In this document: positions 7,951 to 16,325 of the stretch, piece by piece
Numbering within the stretch: the stretch's first letter is position 1
How the letters are laid out: each line of letters begins with the position of its first letter
Assembly: GCF_000721075.1 (NCBI RefSeq)
Contig: NZ_JOEQ01000007.1
Span: forward strand, 1 to 64,000
Origin: Streptosporangium amethystogenes
GTDB taxonomy: Bacteria; Actinomycetota; Actinomycetes; Streptosporangiales; Streptosporangiaceae
Direction of reading: 5' to 3'
DNA length: 64,000 nucleotides
Notes under the pieces: model-generated
What the model was told of the DNA's origin: nothing
The model's input: only the letters and a program-made list of their open reading frames with translations
Database searches by the model: none
Program-made: the position numbers and the translations under genes

Positions 7951-9261
7951 GTGACTGACTTGCCAGGTCGGGAAAACGACCCCAACGACAATCCGTTCGC
8001 CATGTTCGGCGACCCGGAGCAGATCGCAGCGGCAATGCGCCAGTTCGCCGACATGCTCTCTGCTCCGCCGACCTCAGGTCCCGTCAACTGGGACATGGCG
8101 AAGAACATCGCACGGCACGTTGTGGTCGCCGAGGGCGATCCCAGTGTCATGGAGGGTGAGCGACGCCAGGTCGTCGACGCCCTGAATCTGGCCGACCTTT
8201 GGCTCAACGAGGCCACCTCCCTACCGAGCGGGGTGAGCAACCCTCAGGCGTGGAGCCGTTCGGAGTGGATCGAGAAGACCGTCCCCGTCTGGCAGAAGCT
8301 CTGTGACCCGATCGCCGCCCGCATGGTCGAGACCATGAGCGGCACGCTCGGCGCCTCCGGTCTGCCCCCGGAGGCTCAGGCCATGGCCGGGCCGCTGATG
8401 GGGATGATGAAGCAGATGGGCGGCATGATGGTCGGCCAGCAGATAGGCCAGGCCATCGGCTCGCTCGCCCTGGAGGTGATCGGCGCCACCGACATCGGCC
8501 TGCCGCTGTCGGACAACGCCGCCCTGCTGCCCGGCGGCATCTCGGCGTTCAGCCAGGGGCTGGAGACTCCCGCCGAGGAGATCCGCCTCTATCTCGCCCT
8601 GCGCGAGGCGGCCCACCACCGGCTGTTCCAGCACGTGCCGTGGCTGCGCACGCACCTGCTCGGGGCCGTGGAGGAGTACGCCAGGGGCATCACGGTGGAC
8701 GCCTCCGCCCTGGAGGAGCAGCTCCGCGGGCTTGATCTCAACAATCCCGAGCAGCTCCAGCAGGCGCTGAGCGGCGGGAACCTGCTCAAGCCCGAGGAGA
8801 CCGAGCGGCAGAAGGCCGCCCTGTCCCGGCTGGAGACCATGCTCGCTCTCGTCGAGGGCTGGGTCGGCACCGTCGTGGACGGCGCCGCGGACGGCAAGCT
8901 CCCCTCGGCGACGGCACTGGCGGAGACCGTACGGCGCCGCAGGGCGACCGGCGGTCCCGCGGAGCAGACCTTCGCCACGCTCGTCGGCCTCGAACTCCGG
9001 CCCCGCCGCCTGCGCGAGGCCGCCGCCCTGTGGCAGTCGCTGGAATCCGACCGGGGCGTCGACGGCCGCGACGCGGTCTGGAACCACCCCGACCTCATGC
9101 CCACCGCCGACGACCTGGACAACCCCGAGGGGTTCGTACGGGGCGAGCCCGAGCTCGACCTGTCGTCCCTGGAGGGATCTCTGAGCGAGCCTCCCGCCAC
9201 TCCCGGCGAGGACGATGACAAGGGCGACGGCAAGGGCGACGCCGGTGGGAGCGGCGCGTGA
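7951..9261 (+). CDS. DUF2342 zincin-like protein
   Basis: GTG at 7951 follows GAGGT by six bases and gives 436 residues. The sequence matches the actinobacterial DUF2342 family of putative metal-dependent hydrolases (zincin-like; Rv3195 in M. tuberculosis, from memory). A degenerate zinc-binding helix can be seen as LREAAHHRLFQHVPWL. Segments rich in Met/Gly (GPLMGMMKQMGGMMVGQQ) and an acidic Gly/Asp tail flank the core. Biochemical function is not established. The gene overlaps the following Nudix gene by 4 bp, implying co-translation. Confidence 0.88.
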   Translation: MTDLPGRENDPNDNPFAMFGDPEQIAAAMRQFADMLSAPPTSGPVNWDMAKNIARHVVVAEGDPSVMEGERRQVVDALNLADLWLNEATSLPSGVSNPQAWSRSEWIEKTVPVWQKLCDPIAARMVETMSGTLGASGLPPEAQAMAGPLMGMMKQMGGMMVGQQIGQAIGSLALEVIGATDIGLPLSDNAALLPGGISAFSQGLETPAEEIRLYLALREAAHHRLFQHVPWLRTHLLGAVEEYARGITVDASALEEQLRGLDLNNPEQLQQALSGGNLLKPEETERQKAALSRLETMLALVEGWVGTVVDGAADGKLPSATALAETVRRRRATGGPAEQTFATLVGLELRPRRLREAAALWQSLESDRGVDGRDAVWNHPDLMPTADDLDNPEGFVRGEPELDLSSLEGSLSEPPATPGEDDDKGDGKGDAGGSGA

Positions 9262-9803
9262 GCCTGCGCGCCGACGCGCGGGACGTGCTCACGGGATGGA
9301 CCGCGCCCACGACGGAGGAGGAGATCCTCCGCAAGGAGTTCCTGGATCACGTACACGCCCATGACGACGCGATGTGGCGCGAGTGCGTCATCGGTCATCT
9401 GACGGCCACGACCGCGGTGCTCTCCCACGACGGCGAGCGGGTTCTGCTGACGCTGCACCCCAAGGCCGGGATGTGGCTGCCCATGGGGGGCCACTGCGAG
9501 CGGGGCGACGTCTCCCTTGAGGCGGTCGCGATGCGTGAGGCCACCGAGGAGTCCGGTATCCCGGGCCTGCGGCTGCTGCCCGGCCCGCTGGCACTCGACC
9601 GGCACCGGGTCTGGTGTCATCCGCCGCACAGCAGCCATCTGGACGTGGAGTACGGCGCGGTCGCTCCCGCGGACGTCGAGGCCGTGATCAGCGCCGAGTC
9701 GCTCGATCTGCGCTGGTTCCCCGTGGACGAGATCCCCGAACTCTCCGACGAGGCGACCCGCCGCCTGGCCCGCCGCGCCCGCGAGGCCCTGCGCTCGGGT
9801 TGA
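9258..9803 (+). CDS. Nudix hydrolase
   Basis: A 181-residue protein translationally coupled to the upstream gene through a GTGA overlap. The Nudix core is clear (GGHCERGDVSLE followed by AMREATEESGI) and gives the REx2EExG helix that binds metal and the diphosphate. Counting back from the helix, the loop has one residue more than the canonical Gx5Ex7RE spacing, and the usual Glu is replaced by Asp/Val. Substrate preference may therefore differ from MutT-type enzymes; I cannot name it. Confidence 0.88.
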   Translation: MSLRADARDVLTGWTAPTTEEEILRKEFLDHVHAHDDAMWRECVIGHLTATTAVLSHDGERVLLTLHPKAGMWLPMGGHCERGDVSLEAVAMREATEESGIPGLRLLPGPLALDRHRVWCHPPHSSHLDVEYGAVAPADVEAVISAESLDLRWFPVDEIPELSDEATRRLARRAREALRSG

Positions 9804-10063
9804 CCGGGAGCCCGGGCCGGTACCGGCTCGGGCTGTTACGGGCCCGCTGCCACCGCGACTCCGGATGGCTGGACGTTCGCCCTGGGCGGCACGGCGGCCA
9901 CCGGGGGGTTCCCGGTCTCGGCGGCTTCCCGGAACACCTGGTTTTCGATGAATCAGTTGATTTCCGGCCGTCTTCCACAGGCATTGGACCGTTTTATGCT
10001 TGGCTCACCTCTGCCTGGATATCTTCGTTCCCAATCAGGCTGTACAGAGCGGATCGGGGCACT

Positions 10064-11065
10064 GTGAGCGTAGACATCGTGGCTGACCGGAGCGCCAGAG
10101 GCGCGGTCGTGACGCCGCCGCGGCGCTGGAGGATCCCCAAATCCCTCGCCTGGGCCGCGGTGACGCCGTTCGCCGCCTGGGCGGTGGCCCGGGTGGCCGG
10201 ACTCGAACGCGACTCACTGACCACCCAGCTCATGACCGGTACCCCGTACGTGGCGGCCGCCTCGCTCGTACCGGTGCTGCTGTCCGCGCTGACCCGCAAC
10301 CGGGCCGCGACGGCCGTCGCGCTGGTCACCACCGCGGCGCTCGGCCTCAGCGTGCTCCCCAGGGCCTTTCGCTCCGGGGATGTGGTGACGGGAACGCCCC
10401 TGCGGGTGCTGACGCTCAACACGCTGTTCGGGCACGCCGAGCCCGACGCCGTGATGGACCTGGTCCGGCGGCTGGACCCGGACGTGCTGAGCACCCAGGA
10501 GCTGACCCCGGGAATGGTCGAGAAGCTGGAGGCGGCCGGTCTTGGCGGGATCATGCCGTACCAGGTGCTGGAGCCGGAGTGGAGCGCCGGCGGCAGCGGC
10601 CTGTACTCCCGGTATCCGCTCACCCCCAGGGAGAACCTGTTCGAGGCGATCGGGCACAACATGCCCGCCGCGCTGATGACCGTCCCCGGCGCCAAGCCCG
10701 TCGAGATCATCGACGTGCACCCCTTCCCGCCGCTGGGCAGGCAGGTGTACGACTGGACGGCGGCGCTGGATGCCCTGCCCTCCGCCGCGCCCGACACGAT
10801 CCGCATCCTCGCGGGCGATTTCAACGCCAGCCTCGACCACTCGGCCATGCGTCGTTTTCTCGGCCGCGGCTATCAGGACGCGGCCGACAGCGCCGGAGAG
10901 GGGCTGACCCCCACCTGGCCGGTCAACAAACGCGTCCCGCCGCTGATCACGATCGACCATGTCGTGGTGGACCGGCGGGTGGGCGTGAACACGGTCAGCG
11001 TGCACAGCGTTCCCGGCACCGATCACCGGGCCGTCTTCGCCGACCTGCGCCTGCCCGCGCCCTGA
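10064..11065 (+). CDS. Endonuclease/exonuclease/phosphatase-fold protein
   Basis: A 333-residue protein with N-terminal membrane helices (about residues 25-100) followed by an EEP (DNase I-like) domain. Catalytic signatures are visible: LTLNTLFG, PDVLSTQEL, LAGDFNAS and, at the end, GTDHRAVFADL. These are the Asn, Glu, Asp-x-Asn and Asp-His elements of Mg-dependent phosphodiesterases. The membrane-anchored layout suggests an extracytoplasmic phosphodiesterase or phospholipase rather than a DNA-repair nuclease. GTG at 10064 is preferred; the open frame extends upstream into the Nudix gene without an RBS. Confidence 0.85.
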   Translation: MSVDIVADRSARGAVVTPPRRWRIPKSLAWAAVTPFAAWAVARVAGLERDSLTTQLMTGTPYVAAASLVPVLLSALTRNRAATAVALVTTAALGLSVLPRAFRSGDVVTGTPLRVLTLNTLFGHAEPDAVMDLVRRLDPDVLSTQELTPGMVEKLEAAGLGGIMPYQVLEPEWSAGGSGLYSRYPLTPRENLFEAIGHNMPAALMTVPGAKPVEIIDVHPFPPLGRQVYDWTAALDALPSAAPDTIRILAGDFNASLDHSAMRRFLGRGYQDAADSAGEGLTPTWPVNKRVPPLITIDHVVVDRRVGVNTVSVHSVPGTDHRAVFADLRLPAP

Positions 11066-11086
11066 CGGCTCGGGCACCCGGGCAGC

Positions 11087-11689
11087 TCAGGCCGAGAGCA
11101 GCGCCCGGGTGTTGTCCCAGCCTTCGAGGCCCGGGTCGAGGAGGTGGAGGTCTCCGGGAGCGCGCAGGCGATGCCAACCGGGCCCTCTGGCGACCATACG
11201 GCTGCCGGGCGCCGAGGCGCGGAGCGCCTTGACCGGGTCAAGGTCGTCGAAGCCCACCGAGGCCCAGCCAGGGTAGGGCAGGTGGGCGGCCAGCGCCACC
11301 GTGCCACCGCCCGCGGCAGGGCAGACGGCGATCCGTGCCCGGCCGAGTTCGCGGAAGAGTTTGCCGATGAGCAGCGGAGGCAGGTCAGGGGCGTCGGCAC
11401 TCAGCAGGACCGCCTGCTCGCCGTGGGGCAGCGCGGCGAAGGCCGCCTCGACCAGGGCGCTCCCCGAGAGGTCAGGGATCTCAACGACAGGGGTGCCCGG
11501 CCAGACGATCTCCTCCATGCCCGGGACGCTCGTCACCACGACCGGTGAGACGAAGTCGAGCCCGGCGACGAGTTCGTAGGTGTCCTCGGCGACGGCGGTC
11601 AGGAAGTCGGCGGGGTCGATTCCCGGCGGGGCCGCGTCCGCCGCGGAGGGCGTGACGAGAACGGCCACCACTCGATCCTCTGTCAACAT
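11087..11689 (-). CDS. NTP-transferase-like protein (CofC/DUF2064 type)
   Basis: The 200-residue product shows a GT-A/nucleotidyltransferase pattern: VVAVLVTPSAAD at the start, AVLLSADAPDLPPLL in the middle (the acidic metal-binding region) and AVCPAAGGGTVALA. This resembles the phospholactate guanylyltransferase CofC or the DUF2064 glycosyltransferase-like family; I cannot decide which. The start is uncertain: ATG at 11689 overlaps the previous gene with poor SD spacing, while an in-frame GTG a few codons later has GAGG five bases upstream. It forms an operon with the DUF45 peptidase gene. Confidence 0.6.
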   Translation of the reverse strand: MLTEDRVVAVLVTPSAADAAPPGIDPADFLTAVAEDTYELVAGLDFVSPVVVTSVPGMEEIVWPGTPVVEIPDLSGSALVEAAFAALPHGEQAVLLSADAPDLPPLLIGKLFRELGRARIAVCPAAGGGTVALAAHLPYPGWASVGFDDLDPVKALRASAPGSRMVARGPGWHRLRAPGDLHLLDPGLEGWDNTRALLSA

Positions 11690-12198
11690 TCCTCCGCGGA
11701 GCCGTGGGCCGCGGTGGAGAATCCCTCCAGGAAGCCCCGTGCCCGCTCGGCCTTGGGATATCGTTCCACGAGCGCCCAGAAGCGCGACCCGTGACTCGGC
11801 ACCAGCAGGTGGACGAGCTCGTGCATGATCACATAATCCACCACCCACGAGGGCATTCCCCTCAGGCGCGTGGAGATCCTGATGGTTCCGTGATCCGGTG
11901 TGCACGAGCCCCAACGGTGCTTCTGGTTCTCCACCCAGCGCACGCTCGACGGTTTCGCCTCCCCGCCCAGGTAGCGGGCCGACAGTTCGACGGCTCGATC
12001 GAGGAGGTCGTCGTCCGAGGGACGTCTGCGCTGCTCCTTGGCCGCGAGTCGATCGAGCATACGGCGCACCCACTGTTCCTCGTCGGTGCTACTCAGACCG
12101 GCGGGGAGGAGCACGATCGTTTTCTCGCCGTCGCGGTACGCAGAAACCGTCCGCCGGCGGCGAGAACTTCGGCGGACCTCGACTGTCTCGGGGGGCAC
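11683..12198 (-). CDS. YgjP-like (DUF45/M48) metallopeptidase
   Basis: A 171-residue protein with the zinc site HELVH (His126, Glu127, His130) followed by HGSRFW (His136), and the family signature HRWGSCTPDHGTIRIS ahead of it. This is the compact YgjP/DUF45 architecture, related to SprT and WLM proteases. These are cytoplasmic, and their substrates are mostly unknown. The start is GTG at 12198. Its stop overlaps the next gene's ATG, indicating an operon. Confidence 0.88.
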   Translation of the reverse strand: MPPETVEVRRSSRRRRTVSAYRDGEKTIVLLPAGLSSTDEEQWVRRMLDRLAAKEQRRRPSDDDLLDRAVELSARYLGGEAKPSSVRWVENQKHRWGSCTPDHGTIRISTRLRGMPSWVVDYVIMHELVHLLVPSHGSRFWALVERYPKAERARGFLEGFSTAAHGSAEEC

Positions 12199-12339
12199 AT
12201 ATGAACGGTAGCCGAGAATGGCGAATTCACACCAGGGGGTAGAACACGTTCCCGCTGGTCAATCCCCGTTCACCGATTGTTCGGTGGGAGCGATCAAGTG
12301 CGATCACAACTTATCTAATTAACCTGGATATCAACCGTC

Positions 12340-13125
12340 TCACGTGTTGCCGAATCGCGGGACCCGCCGTTCTCGCTGAGCCGCCAACCCTTCGAGCATG
12401 TCGTCGGAGGCCATGGTGACCGGCTGGGCAAGGGACTCCCAACGCAGCGCGGCGGCGAGATCGGCGTGCCCGCCGCCCGCGAGGGCGACCTTGGTGAGCC
12501 GGGTGGCGATCGGCGCGTTGGCGGCGATCCGCGATGCGATGCCCAGCACCTCGGCCATCAGCGACTCACCGGGAAACGCCCTGTTCACCAGCCCTGCGGA
12601 GGCCGCCTCCAGCCCCGTCATCGTCCGCCCTGTGAGCAACATCTCCCTGGCCACCCCCACCCCGGCGACCCTGGGCAGCAAATAGGTGGCCGCCATTCCG
12701 GGGTGCAGGCCGAGCGAGGTGAAGGGGGCGAGCAGCTTGGCCTCCTCGGCGGCGTAGACCAGGTCACAGGCGAGGGCGAGGCACAACCCCGCCCCGACGG
12801 CGGCGCCGTTGACCGCCGCGATGGTCGGCACCTCCAGATCCGCGATCGTCAACCAGGTCCGGTAGAAGCCGAGCATCCGGTCGCGTAGCGCGGGGATGTC
12901 CTCGGTACTCCGCTCCGCGAGCCAGGACAGGTCCCCCCCGGCGCAGAACGCCTTCCCCTCTCCGGTGACGACCACGCACCGCAGGTCGCGGTCCGCCGCG
13001 AGGCCGGCGATGGCCTGCCGCCACCGGGCGGTCATCGCGTCGGTCATCGCATTGCGCAGGTCAGGGAGGTTCAGGGTGAGCACCGCGACGCCGTTCTCAC
13101 GCCGATCGATCAAGATCTCGTTCAT
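12340..13125 (-). CDS. Enoyl-CoA hydratase/isomerase-family protein
   Basis: A 261-residue crotonase-fold protein. The oxyanion-hole motifs are present: GKAFCAGGDLSWL and NGAAVGAGLCLALACDLVYA. The two glutamates that catalyse hydration in classical enzymes appear to be absent: the GGGCE position reads GAGLC, and the PEI position reads PFT in LLAPFTSLGLHPG. It may therefore be an isomerase, thioesterase-like hydrolase or other crotonase variant rather than a hydratase. It stands alone, between the DUF45 operon and a divergent ThiF-like gene. Confidence 0.8.
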   Translation of the reverse strand: MNEILIDRRENGVAVLTLNLPDLRNAMTDAMTARWRQAIAGLAADRDLRCVVVTGEGKAFCAGGDLSWLAERSTEDIPALRDRMLGFYRTWLTIADLEVPTIAAVNGAAVGAGLCLALACDLVYAAEEAKLLAPFTSLGLHPGMAATYLLPRVAGVGVAREMLLTGRTMTGLEAASAGLVNRAFPGESLMAEVLGIASRIAANAPIATRLTKVALAGGGHADLAAALRWESLAQPVTMASDDMLEGLAAQRERRVPRFGNT

Positions 13126-13201
13126 GTCGGGGAGCGTAGCCCACGACATCTTCCGCCCGACCGCCGAGGGCGGACTGCCGGGAGACCTCGCCCTCCGAAA
13201 G

Positions 13202-13228
13202 TTGTCCACAGGGCAGGAGTTATCCACA
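13202..13228 (+). promoter_or_regulatory. Pair of DnaA-box-like sites
   Basis: TTGTCCACA at 13202-13210 and TTATCCACA at 13220-13228 are direct repeats spaced 18 bp. They match the preferred actinobacterial and the general DnaA-box consensus. They lie in the gap between the enoyl-CoA hydratase-like and ThiF-like genes. There is no dnaA or dnaN nearby, so this is not the origin; a titration or regulatory role is possible. Confidence 0.5.
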
Positions 13229-13339
13229 GGCGGCGGGAAAGGCGTCCGGGAGTCCGCGGGGGCGTGGCACGCTGCATGCCCGGCCAGCCTGCTCACCGGC
13301 TTTCCCGCAGGCTGCCCCCCTTCGAGGAAAGGCCTCCCG

Positions 13340-14440
13340 ATGCGACCACGACTGAAGCCCGCGCTGCGCCGCGTCGCCCGTGACCGACGCACCCTGCAGT
13401 TCGGCCTGCATCCCCGGCACGCGGTGGTGCTGAGTGATCTGGAGCCGGAGGTCCGCCGCTGGGTGGAGAGTCTCGACGGCGTAAGGGATCTCGCGGGCGT
13501 GCTGGCCGGCGCCACCGAGGCGGGTCTCGGCGAGGAGCGCGGCCGGACCCTGCTCGATCTACTGGTCAGCCGTGGTGTGGTGGACGACGCGGCGGCGGGT
13601 CCCGGCCCGCTGCGCGCGCTCGTGCTGGCCGAGCGCGACCGGCTCCAGCCCGATCTGGACGCGCTCTCCCTTTCCCCCGGCACGGTCGACGGAGGGCTCG
13701 CCGTGCTGGAACGCAGGCAGCGGGCCCGGGTGCGGGTCTACGGCGCGGGCCGGGTGGGTGCGCAGGTCGTCGCCCTGCTCGCCGCCTCAGGGATCGGCCA
13801 CATCTGCGTCGTCGATCCCGGTACCACCCGGCGGCGAGATGTCGTCCCCGGTGGGCTCGGTTGGACGGAGGTCGGGATGAGCAGGCAGGACGGTGCGGTC
13901 GCGGTGGCCAGGAGACTGGCGCCCGGCCTCACGGCGTCGACCGGCGACGGCGCCGCCCGACCGGCCGACGGGGCCAGGCCGCCCGACCTGGCGGTGCTCG
14001 CTCCGGTGGTGCCCCTGGACGGCCTCCTGGTCAGGGAACTCGTCGAGTGGGGAATCCCACATTTGCTGGCAACCGCCTTCGAGGCCTTCGGTTCGGTCGG
14101 TCCGCTGGTGCTACCTGGACGGAGCACGTGTCTGCACTGCCTAGATTTGACGCGACGCGATCGCGACCCTGGCTGGCCCATTGTCAGTGCGCGTCTGGGC
14201 GGCTTCCCCGCAGGGGAGATCGCGTGCGGGACGGCACTGTCCGCGCTGGTGGCGGCATCGACTGCCGGTCATGCGCTTGCTTGGATAGACGGCCGTGAAC
14301 CCGTTGTGACAAACAGCACAATGGAAGTATTGCCAGATTGGACGTGGAAAAGGCGATCCTGGAGTGTTCATCCTCAATGTCGTTGCTTCCGAAACGAGTT
14401 GGGTTCGCTAACAATGGTCGCGTCGGCTACCTGCCGCTGA
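13340..14440 (+). CDS. ThiF/E1-like protein with Cys clusters
   Basis: ATG at 13340 gives 366 residues. The first half resembles a peptide-binding or cyclodehydratase-associated N-terminus (HAVVLSDLEPEVRRWVESLDG). It is followed by an E1-like nucleotide-binding fold (VRVYGAGRVGAQVVALLAAS, then CVVDPG). A CLHCLDL pair and a C-terminal HPQCRC pair could bind one zinc ion, as in ThiF/MoeB. In other actinobacteria such genes are annotated as ThiF-family or TOMM leader-binding proteins and sit next to the AarF gene, as here. No RiPP precursor is visible, so the substrate is unknown. Confidence 0.72.
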   Translation: MRPRLKPALRRVARDRRTLQFGLHPRHAVVLSDLEPEVRRWVESLDGVRDLAGVLAGATEAGLGEERGRTLLDLLVSRGVVDDAAAGPGPLRALVLAERDRLQPDLDALSLSPGTVDGGLAVLERRQRARVRVYGAGRVGAQVVALLAASGIGHICVVDPGTTRRRDVVPGGLGWTEVGMSRQDGAVAVARRLAPGLTASTGDGAARPADGARPPDLAVLAPVVPLDGLLVRELVEWGIPHLLATAFEAFGSVGPLVLPGRSTCLHCLDLTRRDRDPGWPIVSARLGGFPAGEIACGTALSALVAASTAGHALAWIDGREPVVTNSTMEVLPDWTWKRRSWSVHPQCRCFRNELGSLTMVASATCR

Positions 14441-14505
14441 CGGACAAGCACAGCGAAGGGAGGGAGCGGCGTCTCGCTGTAACGGGGGACACGCCGCTAA
14501 CCGAG

Positions 14506-15843
14506 GTGAGTGACCTTCCGCGTCGCGCCGTTGCGCGCTCTGCAAAGCTGGCGGCCCTTCCCATCGGGTTCGCCGGTCGTACCGCTCTCGGTCTCGGGAA
14601 ACGGATCGGTGGCAAGTCGGCCGAGATCGTCGCCCAGGAAATCCAGGAACGCACCGCCGAGCAGATCTTCAAGGTCCTCGGAGAGCTCAAGGGCGGGGCG
14701 ATGAAGCTCGGCCAGGCGCTGTCCATCTTCGAGGCGGCACTGCCCACCGAGATCGCCGGCCCCTACCGCGCGACCCTGACCAAGCTCCAGGACGCGGCTC
14801 CGCCGCTTCCCACCGCGACCGTGCACAAGGTTCTCATCGAGCAGTTGGGGGACGACTGGCGGGAGAACTTCCAGTCATTCGACGACAAGCCCACCGCGGC
14901 CGCTTCGATCGGACAGGTGCACAAAGCGGTCTGGCACGACGGCCGAACGGTCGCGGTCAAGATCCAGTATCCGGGAGCGGGAAAGGCCCTGCTCTCCGAC
15001 TTCACCCAGCTGGCCAGGCTCGGCAAGCTCTTCGGGGTGCTGCTGCCCGGTCTCGACATCAAGGCGGTCCTGAACGAGCTGCGCGAGCGGGTGATCGAGG
15101 AGCTCGACTACCTGCGCGAGGCCGAGGCGCAGCACGCCTTCGCCCAGGAGTTCAAGGACGACCCCGACTTCCTGATCCCGGATGTCATCGCCGCCAACGA
15201 GCAGGTGCTCGTCTCCGAATGGGTCGACGGCACCCCGCTGTCACGGGTCATCACCGGCGGCACCCAGGAGGAGCGCGATCGGGCCGGGCTCCAGCTCGTC
15301 CGGTTCCTGTTCTCCTCACCGGCCCGGCTGGGCATGCTCCACGCCGACCCCCATCCGGGCAACTTCCGGATCCTCGACGACGGCAGGATGTGCGTGCTCG
15401 ACTTCGGCGCGGTCAACCGGCTGCCCGACGGATACCCGCCGCTCTTCGGGAAGCTGACCCGCATCTTCAACAACGGTGACATGGAGACCGTGGTCCAGGG
15501 CCTGCGTGACGAGGGGTTCATCCGCCCGCACATCGAGATCGACACCGAAGCCCTGCGGGCGTTCCTCTCCCCCTACGTCGAGCCGACCTCCGTGGAGGAG
15601 TTCTCCTTCAGCAGGGAGTGGCTCCAGCAGCAGGCCGCCATGGCCACCGACCTGCGACCGGGCAACGTGGTACGCCAGCTCAACCTGCCCGTGTCGTACG
15701 TCCTCATCCATCGGGTGCACACGGCGGGAATCGGCGTGCTCTGCCAACTCGGCGCCACCGCCCGTTTCCGCCAGGAGGTCATCCGCTGGGTCCCCGGATT
15801 CGCCGACGAGGACACCGGAGAGCCCACCCTCGCCAGCGCCTGA
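14506..15843 (+). CDS. AarF/ABC1/UbiB-family atypical kinase
   Basis: The family signatures are all present: GGAMKLGQALS (KxGQ motif), AAASIGQVHKAVW (Ala-rich loop in place of the Gly-rich loop), VAVKIQYPG (catalytic lysine), ADPHPGNF and LDFGAVN (metal-binding DFG). ADCK/UbiB proteins bind ATP and support quinone or lipid metabolism; the exact role in actinobacteria is open. GTG at 14506 is chosen because homologues begin at SDLPRRAV; the open frame extends back over the ThiF-like gene. The gap of 65 bp suggests co-transcription with that gene. Length 445 aa. Confidence 0.9.
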   Translation: MSDLPRRAVARSAKLAALPIGFAGRTALGLGKRIGGKSAEIVAQEIQERTAEQIFKVLGELKGGAMKLGQALSIFEAALPTEIAGPYRATLTKLQDAAPPLPTATVHKVLIEQLGDDWRENFQSFDDKPTAAASIGQVHKAVWHDGRTVAVKIQYPGAGKALLSDFTQLARLGKLFGVLLPGLDIKAVLNELRERVIEELDYLREAEAQHAFAQEFKDDPDFLIPDVIAANEQVLVSEWVDGTPLSRVITGGTQEERDRAGLQLVRFLFSSPARLGMLHADPHPGNFRILDDGRMCVLDFGAVNRLPDGYPPLFGKLTRIFNNGDMETVVQGLRDEGFIRPHIEIDTEALRAFLSPYVEPTSVEEFSFSREWLQQQAAMATDLRPGNVVRQLNLPVSYVLIHRVHTAGIGVLCQLGATARFRQEVIRWVPGFADEDTGEPTLASA

Positions 15844-15887
15844 CCGGAGACGGCCCGGCGAGACGCCCGGGGGGCGGTTCGGCGGAG

Positions 15888-15985
15888 CCCATGAGAGGCG
15901 ACCCGCCGAACCGCATGGGTAACGACCTTGCGAGACCCGTGAAGGGCGACCTCGGTGAAACGCATAAGTGCGACCCGCCGAGACA
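15888..15985. repeat. Degenerate 24-bp tandem repeat, about 4 units
   Basis: Imperfect units of about 24 bp with the theme CRTGAGRGGCGACCCGCCGA follow the AarF stop codon. A further partly matching unit merges into the terminator hairpin at 15989. Codon-like periodicity (8 codons per unit) keeps several frames open, but none has an RBS. Confidence 0.6.
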
Positions 15986-15988
15986 CGT

Positions 15989-16020
15989 GAGGGGTGGCCC
16001 GCCGAAGCGGGTCACCCCTC
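15989..16020. terminator. Bidirectional terminator hairpin
   Basis: GAGGGGTG-G-CCCGC and GCGGG-T-CACCCCTC form a 13-bp stem with one mismatch around CGAA. It lies between the convergent AarF-like gene and the small gene at 16057, and can serve both strands. Confidence 0.75.
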
Positions 16021-16056
16021 ATTCATCCGCTATGCGTCGCCGTCGATCCGCACGGA

Positions 16057-16251
16057 TCAGACGAGGCGCAGGAGCGCGGTGCGCAGACGCGCCGAAGCGC
16101 GTTCCGCCCCACGCCGGGCTCGTTGGAGACGTTGAAGTCCAGCGGCCCTGCGATGCTCCTCCGCCTCACGGTGGAGGGTCCGTATTCGGTCACGGACCAA
16201 TTCTTCTTGCATAGACGGCAGGTCGAGCCCCGTGGTGTTGAAGTAGCTCAT
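16057..16251 (-). CDS. Small basic protein downstream of whiB7, 64 aa
   Basis: ATG at 16251 is preceded by AAAGGA with good spacing. The 64-residue product starts MSYFNTTGLDLPSMQEEL and continues as a highly basic, probably single long alpha-helix full of Arg and Ala (HREAEEHRRAAG, RRGAERASARLR). It lies 74 bp behind whiB7 on the same strand with no terminator seen between, so it may be co-expressed with it. No family is recognised; nucleic-acid or ribosome binding would fit the charge, but that is speculation. Confidence 0.6.
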   Translation of the reverse strand: MSYFNTTGLDLPSMQEELVRDRIRTLHREAEEHRRAAGLQRLQRARRGAERASARLRTALLRLV

Positions 16252-16325
16252 CGAAGTGGTCCTTTCGGGAACGTGTGATTCCTGGTTGATCGAGTTCTCG
16301 GTGGTCTGGGCGATGACCGGATTGT

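Noticed and set aside
13202..13228. Replication origin
   Set aside because: Only two DnaA boxes, no AT-rich unwinding region, and no dnaA, dnaN or gyr genes nearby.
15888..15985. CRISPR array
   Set aside because: The units are about 24 bp, imperfect and contiguous with no unique spacers, and no cas genes are present.
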